A stretch of 10,415 nt of DNA from Candidatus Bipolaricaulota bacterium. GTDB lineage: Bacteria; Bipolaricaulota; Bipolaricaulia; UBA7950; UBA9294. Location of the stretch: contig JAGYNL010000050.1 of the NCBI GenBank assembly GCA_018399865.1, positions 1 to 10,415 of the forward strand, given 5' to 3'. Below are positions 1 through 4,793 of this stretch, piece by piece; positions within the stretch are counted from its first letter, which is position 1, and every line of letters starts with the position of its first letter. The notes under the pieces are model-generated. The model saw nothing but the letters and a program-made list of their open reading frames with translations, had not been told where the DNA came from and did not search any database. The translations under genes were made by a program, and so were the position numbers.

Positions 1-40
1 AGAGCTTGGTTACTCGCTTAAGGACGAAGGAGAACTTTGA
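1..40 (+). CDS. rpoA: RNA polymerase alpha subunit, 3' end only
   Basis: Only the last codons are in the window. Reading from base 2, the frame gives ELGYSLKDEGEL followed by TGA at 38-40. This resembles the end of the alpha C-terminal domain, where the last helix is commonly followed by a GLSL- or GYSL-type motif and an acidic tail. The stop codon lies one base before the rplQ start, matching the very common bacterial order rpoA-rplQ at the end of the S10/spc/alpha ribosomal operon. The SD of rplQ lies inside these last codons. The identification rests on a dozen residues plus the neighbour, but the combination is characteristic. Confidence 0.8.
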   Translation, partial: ELGYSLKDEGEL

Positions 41-41
41 G

Positions 42-392
42 ATGAGGCATAAGTGGGATAAGGATAAGCTAGGTATGATGAGGCAGCATCGTAGGAGCGT
101 GTTGGCAAATACAGCTATAGGCCTTATTATGCATGAGAAGGTCGATACAACGGTGGAGAAAGCAAAAGCGGGGCAGCGTTACACTGAAAGGCTTATCACT
201 TTGGCCCGCAGGGGTGACTTGCACGCACGCAGAATAGCGTTCTCACGTTTGCAGGATAAACAGGCGGTGGAAAAGCTCTTTTCCGAAATTGGCGAAAAGT
301 ACAAGGATCGAAACGGAGGATACACGCGTGTAGTGAAGCTGGGTCCGCGAAGGGGAGACGGGGCTGAGCTTGCGCGGTTGATGCTTGTTTAG
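42..392 (+). CDS. rplQ: 50S ribosomal protein L17 (bL17)
   Basis: This is a 116-residue protein of usual length for bL17, a bacteria-specific large-subunit protein near the peptide exit tunnel. The N-terminus MRHKWDKDKLGMMRQHRRSV differs a little from the common MRHxxxxxKLxRxxxHR pattern but keeps its spacing. It is followed by the conserved LIxHExVxTTxxKAK stretch (residues 22-36) and a C-terminal GGYTRVVKLGPRRGD segment near residues 90-104. The ATG at 42 is chosen over an earlier in-frame start at 6 because family members begin with MRH and a GAAGGAGA SD at 26-33 sits 8 nt upstream. The gene follows rpoA by one base and closes the operon, with a terminator just downstream. Confidence 0.97.
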   Translation: MRHKWDKDKLGMMRQHRRSVLANTAIGLIMHEKVDTTVEKAKAGQRYTERLITLARRGDLHARRIAFSRLQDKQAVEKLFSEIGEKYKDRNGGYTRVVKLGPRRGDGAELARLMLV

Positions 393-417
393 CAAGGAAG
401 ATTATCGAATGTTTCAC

Positions 418-445
418 AGACCTCACCTGAGAGGTCTTTCTTTTT
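418..445 (+). terminator. Intrinsic terminator of the rpoA-rplQ operon
   Basis: A perfect 7-bp stem, AGACCTC (418-424) with GAGGTCT (431-437), closes a 6-nt loop and runs into TTTCTTTTT. It starts 25 nt after the rplQ stop. The U-run is on the + strand only, so it ends the ribosomal operon before the convergent dehydrogenase gene. Confidence 0.88.
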
Positions 446-471
446 GGAACATCAAAGTGTAATTTGCCTTC

Positions 472-1434
472 CTATTTTGGTTTTGACTGCCGCAGCTTAT
501 CGGATAGACGATTGATCATATCTGTTGTCATGGTTTCGAGATCATAAGATGGTTTCCAATGCCATTCCTGGCGAGAGGCAGTATCGTCTATGGTGCGCGG
601 CCAGCTAGCAGCAATTTTCTGTCTCTCGTCAGGCTTATATTGACAGCTAAAGTTGGGTATGTGTTTAACGACTTCTGCGGCAAGCTCCCCAGCAGAAAAG
701 CTCATTCCAGACAGGTTAAAATCGCAATGGTGAACAAGACTTTTATATTCTGCTTGCATAAGTTCCATAGTGGCCCTTATGCAATCAGGCATGTACATCA
801 TTGGCAGAATCGTATCTTCTCTAACAAAGCATGTGTAATGGCCTTTTTCAAGGGCTTGATAAAAGATCTCTACAGCATAGTCTGTTGTTCCACCACCAGG
901 TGGAGTCTCACTTGATATAATTCCAGGATAGCGCAATCCTCGTACGTCAAGATCAAAACGGTGCACGTAGTACTCGCCTAGCAGTTCCCCGGCAACCTTA
1001 GTGATGCCATAAATCGTTGTCGGCCTCAACGGTGGTGCTTGAGGAGCGCAATCGCGAGGTGTCTCCGGGCCGAAGACCGCTATAGAACTTGGGGAGAATA
1101 CTCGGCTGAGGTTTCTTTGGCGCGCAGTCTCAAGGATGTTATAAAGGCCATTCATGTTAACTTGCCAGGCCAATTGTGGTTTGTTCTCGCCGACAGTAGA
1201 GAGAATTGCTGCCATATGGTAAATGGTATCAATTTTGTAGTGGTCAACCACGGTCTCAATCTGATCCTTACGCGTTACATCTATTTGTTCAAATGGACCT
1301 TCTCCCAGGCTTTGGTCTGCTTTACTGCGGATATCGGTTGCTACAACATTCTGCGATCCATAACTCTCACGAAGGGCCACGGTGAGTTCTGAACCGATTT
1401 GCCCAAGCGCTCCTGTCACAAGAATTCTGTTCAT
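472..1434 (-). CDS. L-threonine 3-dehydrogenase, SDR (NAD-dependent epimerase-like) type
   Basis: This 320-residue protein is of the extended short-chain dehydrogenase family. The N-terminus has the Rossmann motif GALGQIG (residues 8-14), with D34 at the end of strand 2 favouring NAD+. The catalytic pair is Y142 and K146 in IYGITK, with Ser116/117 upstream in PSSIAVFGPETP. From memory it closely resembles the archaeal and bacterial SDR-type threonine dehydrogenases (Thermoplasma volcanium type), which share the landmarks LRYPGIIS, GTTDYAVEIFY, LPMMYMPD and a late IAASWP. These enzymes oxidise L-threonine to 2-amino-3-oxobutyrate, which KBL (glycine C-acetyltransferase) then splits to glycine and acetyl-CoA; no kbl gene lies in this window. 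The ATG at 1434 has an AGGAGG unusually far upstream (16 nt). UDP-sugar epimerase is the alternative but fits the motifs less well. Confidence 0.88.
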   Translation of the reverse strand: MNRILVTGALGQIGSELTVALRESYGSQNVVATDIRSKADQSLGEGPFEQIDVTRKDQIETVVDHYKIDTIYHMAAILSTVGENKPQLAWQVNMNGLYNILETARQRNLSRVFSPSSIAVFGPETPRDCAPQAPPLRPTTIYGITKVAGELLGEYYVHRFDLDVRGLRYPGIISSETPPGGGTTDYAVEIFYQALEKGHYTCFVREDTILPMMYMPDCIRATMELMQAEYKSLVHHCDFNLSGMSFSAGELAAEVVKHIPNFSCQYKPDERQKIAASWPRTIDDTASRQEWHWKPSYDLETMTTDMINRLSDKLRQSKPK

Positions 1435-1466
1435 GTGTAATTTGCTACTGCCTCCTGTATGCGCAG

Positions 1467-1487
1467 GTTGATTAATTGTACGTCAAC
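1467..1487. repeat. Inverted repeat over the -10 of the dehydrogenase promoter
   Basis: GTTGA (1467-1471) and TCAAC (1483-1487) flank an 11-base AT-rich centre containing the proposed -10 hexamer. This is a candidate operator spanning two helical turns. Five-base arms also occur by chance, so support is modest. Confidence 0.3.
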
Positions 1488-1504
1488 AGCCTCACATACG
1501 GCAA
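1475..1504 (-). promoter_or_regulatory. Probable sigma70-type promoter of the threonine dehydrogenase gene
   Basis: On the minus strand, TTGCCG (1504-1499) and TACAAT (1480-1475) are separated by 18 bp, matching the consensus at 4 and 5 of 6 positions. Transcription would begin near 1468, giving a leader of about 34 nt that includes the AGGAGG at 1456-1451. Two inverted repeats overlap its two hexamers. Confidence 0.45.
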
Positions 1505-1517
1505 TACACGAATTGCC
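1500..1517. repeat. Inverted repeat over the -35 of the dehydrogenase promoter
   Basis: GGCAAT (1500-1505), six bases, then ATTGCC (1512-1517) form a perfect 6-bp dyad. It contains most of the proposed -35 hexamer, the arrangement expected of a repressor or activator operator. The binding protein is unknown. Confidence 0.35.
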
Positions 1518-1763
1518 AGAGCCACTGCCACAGAATACGACTGACAGCTACTAAAGGATAGCACTTGAAAGTCAGGTACTGCATGCCTTCTATCCTCTCT
1601 GTGCGGGATATAACTTGTCGTACTTGAATTGTAGAAAGGACTTGAAAGAGGCTTTGAGATGCGTTCACCAGAAAAGGTTGGCGATTCCAATCTCAGAAGA
1701 CAACCTGATTCTTGTTATGCTAAGTTACTGGCCCTAAAATGTAGCTTGCCTACGCAACCGCTA

Positions 1764-3011
1764 TTACCACGACAAAGACATCCCAATCTTCCAGGCTGAG
1801 AAGCCAGTAGTATCAACGACTACGTGGCTTGATACAGAGAAGGTCGAGCCCAAGGAAATAGTAACAGCCATGTCACTCATTCCCCAATCGAAGAGCAGAC
1901 CAGTGGATGTGGCGAAGAAGGTGTCGACCGAGAATTTGTACATTCCACCCATGCCGGGGGTCTTCACTTCAAGGGAGACAATCTCCCAGTACTCCTTCGA
2001 GTAATAGAGGTGAGCTTCATCAATGGCATCGGTTTCCAGTTCGATGATAGAGCCATATTCCGGGGTGGTAATTACGTAATTAGCGGTATTCAGGTTGGAG
2101 ATACTTCTGAAGGTTGTGCCGGCAAAGGAGGCGCTAAACTCAATGCCGTATATTTCTAGTCCTGTGATATGTCCCCCTGACCCCAACAAATCTGTATATA
2201 TCTTTAGACAACCGTATTGTGTCTCGAGAGATGGCGTAAATGTATGGCTAGCCGTTTGCAGCGAGAAAACGTAGTTAAGGGTTACATTGAGAGGGGAATT
2301 AAACAAGTGCAAGAAGGAGAGCTCGATCTCCTGGCTGGTGAAGCCAGTCTTTCCAAACGTGGTGATTCCCCTAACATCAATGCATCCGAAAGTTGTTGCT
2401 TTAAAGGTAACTCTTTCTCCCGAGAAACAGATATCACCCGAATCTATGGTTGGGTCAGTTGTGTAGGTTTTGGTTAGGAAGGCAGATGTAGCTCCGGCGC
2501 CGGTTTGCGCAAAGCTTATCCCACTTAGGTCTGCGCCAATAAATGTGGCGCTTTCTAGTGAGGCTGCACCGCCAAACATTTCTCCGTATATATCGATCAC
2601 ATAACCCCAATTTGGTCCTCCAGATACCTCTGGCCCGATCATTGCTGAGTACAGGCTGAAAACAACGGGATAAAGGCTGAATTTAAGTATCCCTTGTGCA
2701 TAGAGGAATGATCCTGTCTGAGGTTCAAACAGCATTTGGCCCTCAAAGCCTACAAAGGGCAGCTGCGCAGATAGACCAAACTCCTGCCATAGCCAACCAT
2801 CTAGCAGAAAATCTGAACTGCTTGATATCTCCATAAACCCAATGCAAAGCCCCACATCAAGGGTGGATTTGAAGGTAGAGAAAGGCATTGTCTGTAAAGG
2901 AGCTAGCCCAATTTCTGCCATCCATGTTCCAGTGAATGGACCCTTGGCCAGAGATGCGGTGGCCCCCAGCAGTACGACAGCAAAAATTATCAAGAGAATG
3001 CGGTGAGTCAC
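1764..3011 (-). CDS. Exported beta-rich protein, probable outer-membrane beta-barrel
   Basis: This 415-residue protein has a clear signal peptide: a basic start (MTHR), a hydrophobic stretch LLIIFAVVLLGATAS, and probable cleavage after SLA at residue 22. The mature chain has many alternating polar and hydrophobic stretches with frequent Gly, Thr, Ser, Phe and Tyr. It ends in SLSW, an aromatic last residue preceded by alternating residues, as in the final strand of many outer-membrane proteins. This suggests a barrel of a dozen or more strands, but I recognise no named family and cannot assign a substrate. The start is GTG at 3009-3011, chosen for the signal peptide and an AAGGAG 5 nt upstream. 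It is transcribed alone and divergently from trmY. A surface or secreted beta-sandwich protein is the alternative. Confidence 0.65.
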   Translation of the reverse strand: MTHRILLIIFAVVLLGATASLAKGPFTGTWMAEIGLAPLQTMPFSTFKSTLDVGLCIGFMEISSSSDFLLDGWLWQEFGLSAQLPFVGFEGQMLFEPQTGSFLYAQGILKFSLYPVVFSLYSAMIGPEVSGGPNWGYVIDIYGEMFGGAASLESATFIGADLSGISFAQTGAGATSAFLTKTYTTDPTIDSGDICFSGERVTFKATTFGCIDVRGITTFGKTGFTSQEIELSFLHLFNSPLNVTLNYVFSLQTASHTFTPSLETQYGCLKIYTDLLGSGGHITGLEIYGIEFSASFAGTTFRSISNLNTANYVITTPEYGSIIELETDAIDEAHLYYSKEYWEIVSLEVKTPGMGGMYKFSVDTFFATSTGLLFDWGMSDMAVTISLGSTFSVSSHVVVDTTGFSAWKIGMSLSW

Positions 3012-3079
3012 GATCGCTCCTTTCCTATGTGGCCAATGAAGATCTGTGGCATGTGCTCCTCATGGATTTCTTTTTTTGT

Positions 3080-3107
3080 AGTATCTTGACCGTACCTTGC
3101 TTGTCAC
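3080..3107 (-). promoter_or_regulatory. Possible promoter of the barrel gene
   Basis: On the minus strand, GTGACA (3107-3102) and GATACT (3085-3080) lie 16 bp apart, with 5 and 4 consensus positions. The predicted start near 3073 lies in an A-run and leaves a leader of about 60 nt. The spacing is short, so this is a weak call. Confidence 0.25.
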
Positions 3108-3116
3108 TGATCCTCT

Positions 3117-3138
3117 ATGTTGTTCGACCACACAACAT
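3117..3138. repeat. Perfect 7-bp inverted repeat in the barrel/trmY intergenic region
   Basis: ATGTTGT (3117-3123), eight bases, then ACAACAT (3132-3138). Its size and symmetry resemble a dimeric regulator's operator. It lies about 80 bp from the trmY start and 106 bp from the barrel start. It has no U-run, so it is not a terminator. Confidence 0.4.
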
Positions 3139-3148
3139 GGGAAACTGA

Positions 3149-3180
3149 TCACCTGAGCCGGTGAGCTATGAGCGATCGCT
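3149..3180. repeat. Two further dyads upstream of trmY
   Basis: TCACC (3149-3153) and GGTGA (3160-3164) enclose six bases. Seven bases later comes the 10-bp palindrome AGCGATCGCT (3171-3180). Its last eight bases, CGATCGCT, recur at 3011-3018, immediately before the barrel gene's start codon. These could be operators or stems of a structured trmY leader. Confidence 0.3.
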
Positions 3181-3187
3181 ATTTACT

Positions 3188-3210
3188 AGGAGCGCAGTCT
3201 GTGGTAGACT
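3188..3210 (+). promoter_or_regulatory. Distant ribosome-binding site with intervening hairpin before trmY
   Basis: The only good SD for trmY is AGGAG at 3188-3192, 26 nt before the ATG at 3219, which is too far in linear form. Between them, AGTCT (3196-3200) and AGACT (3206-3210) form a 5-bp hairpin with a 5-nt loop. If folded, it shortens the effective spacing to about 11 nt. A weak GGA at 3214-3216 is the only alternative. Confidence 0.35.
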
Positions 3211-3218
3211 AACGGATC

Positions 3219-4043
3219 ATGAGACGCTTCGTATTATTGGCTCATAAAGCGCCACTTACAAATGACTTCTCGCTGAATGACCTACCGGGGGGTGCGGGTA
3301 GAATAGATGTTTTATGTCGATCGATTGGCGCAGCCTTCTTTCTCTCTCATGACCTGCGACGGGACGTTGAAGTCAATCTCCTTATACAACAGAAAATTCA
3401 GATACGCCTTGTTGGGAAAAGACTTAAAGGTCTGAATCCTGACGAAAGGTCGACTGCCGCTTTAATCAAACATGCTCTTAAAAAACTTGCCTTACAAGAA
3501 ATAGAGCAAGATGAAGAAGTCGAAAGTACTCCGGGGATATTGATATCGTGGCGTGGCCTATCTGATATTGTGGATCGTCTTTACCAACTTGGCGCACATC
3601 CTATCGTGCTACACGAACAAGGAACCCCAATTGAGCCCTCCTCAATACCAAGTGATCCGGCGTTCTTCCTTTCCGATCATGAGGACTTCTCCTCCTGGGA
3701 GGAAAGTGTACTTGATGATCTGCCGCACATCTCCCTTGGCGAAAAAGCACTTCACACAAGCCAGTGCATAACTATTGTCCATTACCTCCTGGATAGACAG
3801 CAGGAAGATGAAGGAGACCTTGTCTTGTGTCATAAGGTTTGGGAAGAATCTAAAGCGCAGCTTATCAAGGGCCTGCTTGAGGATTTCGGTATACCAGTAA
3901 ACCTTATGACTCATGTGCCACCCTCGGTTCTACCGATTACAGTTGATGGATTAAGTGAGATCCGAATCATGGTCCGACCTCGGGACCTTAGGCGTGCAAA
4001 AGAGATAGTACTGGATTACTTCGAACAGCCCGGCGATAACTAG
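3219..4043 (+). CDS. trmY: tRNA pseudouridine(54)-N1-methyltransferase TrmY with C-terminal DUF2007-like domain
   Basis: Residues 1-193 match the SPOUT-class methylase TrmY (DUF358/COG1901), which makes N1-methylpseudouridine at tRNA position 54 in archaea. Landmarks are the FSLNDLPGGAGRIDVLCR stretch (17-34), AAFFLSHDLRRDVEV (38-52), LRGLNPDERSTAALIK-like residues 69-84, STPGI (103-107), FFLSDHEDF (149-157) and the knot segment ISLGEKAL...SQCITIVHYLLDR (171-193), which binds S-adenosylmethionine. The archaeal enzyme normally ends here. This protein continues to residue 274: residues about 199-268 begin with LVLCHKVWE, include a KGLLEDFGIPV helix-turn, and end with a strand plus MVRPRDLRRAKEIV. 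That is the pattern of DUF2007, a small ferredoxin-like domain with a putative signalling role. TrmY is rare in bacteria. The gene stands alone, divergent from the barrel gene, and has its own terminator. Confidence 0.92.
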   Translation: MRRFVLLAHKAPLTNDFSLNDLPGGAGRIDVLCRSIGAAFFLSHDLRRDVEVNLLIQQKIQIRLVGKRLKGLNPDERSTAALIKHALKKLALQEIEQDEEVESTPGILISWRGLSDIVDRLYQLGAHPIVLHEQGTPIEPSSIPSDPAFFLSDHEDFSSWEESVLDDLPHISLGEKALHTSQCITIVHYLLDRQQEDEGDLVLCHKVWEESKAQLIKGLLEDFGIPVNLMTHVPPSVLPITVDGLSEIRIMVRPRDLRRAKEIVLDYFEQPGDN

Positions 4044-4066
4044 ACTATCAAGGCATTCTATCTTGT

Positions 4067-4106
4067 CTGGCAGATCAGGCTCCTTGTTCTGATAAGTGCC
4101 AGTTTT
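4067..4106 (+). terminator. Intrinsic terminator of trmY
   Basis: CTGGCA (4067-4072) pairs with TGCCAG (4097-4102). After a small internal loop, ATCAG (4074-4078) pairs with CTGAT (4089-4093). The outer stem is followed directly by TTTT. It begins 24 nt after the trmY stop. The U-run is short, so efficiency may be moderate. Confidence 0.65.
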
Positions 4107-4154
4107 GCTAGCTTTCTCTCTCTACTTGCAGATAACCCTGAAAGCATGTGAACA

Positions 4155-4778
4155 CTATTGGCAATTATTACACCCCCCAATGGTGATCTTTCTAGTTAGG
4201 GAATTTTCCTTTCCATCGTTGTCAATAACCATTAGGGTCACGTCGCATGTTCCTGCTAGCTGGTAGATGTGGGAGACTAGTTCGCCAGTCTTGCTAGTCC
4301 CATCACCGAAATACCACTGCCAGGTTGTTATGTAGCCATCTTCGTCATTTGATGAAGTGGCATCAAATACCGTTTCGGTCCTTCTTTGCGGAATGTATGG
4401 AGTTACTATGAACTGAGCAGTTGGGGCGTGATTCAGTGCTTCGACACTGTGAGTAATCTTCCCTGTCGCACCAGCGGAATCTACTACCGTAAGGGTTACC
4501 GCGTACGTTCCCTTGTTGTAGAAGGTGTGATCTACAAATGCTCCTTTTTTTGTGACGCCATCATCGAAATCCCAGGAGTAAGAGATGATGGCTCCGTTTG
4601 GGCTGGTTGAATTGCTTGCGTCGAAGTGGACAACAAGCGGGGGATAACCGTAAGCTGGATCGATGCTAAACTGCGCGTGCGGATTGCTCAGAAGAGAGCA
4701 ACCCCCAAGTATCAGAACAGTGGCCATCAGTACTGGCACTATAAATATTGACGCTATCATGTTTCTTCTTAAAGCCAC
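4155..4778 (-). CDS. Lipoprotein with two PKD domains
   Basis: This 207-residue protein has a basic N-terminus, a hydrophobic segment and the lipobox LGGC, with Cys27 as the likely lipidated residue. Two PKD (Ig-like beta-sandwich) repeats follow at about 34-113 and 118-200. Each carries the family signature of a W-x-F-G/D-D-G strand (SYSWDFDDG 66-74; WQWYFGDG 153-160) and a later H-x-Y/F-x-x-x-G-T-Y/C-x-V-T-L. PKD domains usually mediate extracellular binding or act as spacers. The tail GGCNNCQ contains a C-terminal CxxC. The start is GTG at 4776-4778 with GGAGG 4 nt upstream; an in-frame ATG at codon 7 lacks a well-placed SD. It lies 15 nt after the Lon-like gene, so they are probably co-transcribed. 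Its partner or ligand is unknown. Confidence 0.85.
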   Translation of the reverse strand: MALRRNMIASIFIVPVLMATVLILGGCSLLSNPHAQFSIDPAYGYPPLVVHFDASNSTSPNGAIISYSWDFDDGVTKKGAFVDHTFYNKGTYAVTLTVVDSAGATGKITHSVEALNHAPTAQFIVTPYIPQRRTETVFDATSSNDEDGYITTWQWYFGDGTSKTGELVSHIYQLAGTCDVTLMVIDNDGKENSLTRKITIGGCNNCQ

Positions 4779-4793
4779 GTCTCCTCCAAGTCC

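Larger units (their letters stand above)
1435..1763. other. Intergenic region of about 330 bp without a recognisable gene
   Basis: This stretch lies between two genes on the minus strand. The first 80 bases hold the dehydrogenase SD, promoter and two dyads. The rest has no recognisable coding region, tRNA or riboswitch. A minus-strand reading frame at 1472-1690 has no family features, is rich in Ser and Pro, and overlaps the proposed promoter. Two small repeats are present: ACTTGAAAG at 1563-1571 and 1640-1648, and a 6-bp dyad GGATAG (1556-1561)/CTATCC (1590-1595) with a 28-nt loop. The barrel gene ends in two tandem stop codons at 1764-1766 and 1761-1763, with no convincing terminator after them. 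Confidence 0.6.

Noticed and set aside
6..41. In-frame upstream start for rplQ giving 12 extra residues
   Set aside because: L17 proteins begin MRHK, the SD sits before 42, and these bases are the end of rpoA in another frame.
1472..1690. Minus-strand 72-residue reading frame between the dehydrogenase and barrel genes
   Set aside because: No SD, no family features, low-complexity Ser/Pro content, and it overlaps the dehydrogenase promoter region.
1741..1753. GTAG-CTTGC-CTAC hairpin after the barrel gene as a terminator
   Set aside because: The stem is only 4 bp and the following minus-strand sequence ATTTTA is a poor U-run.
3219..4043. Possibility that the TrmY extension is a separate gene read through by frameshift
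   Set aside because: The frame is continuous, no internal SD plus start precedes residue 197, and a terminator follows the full-length stop.
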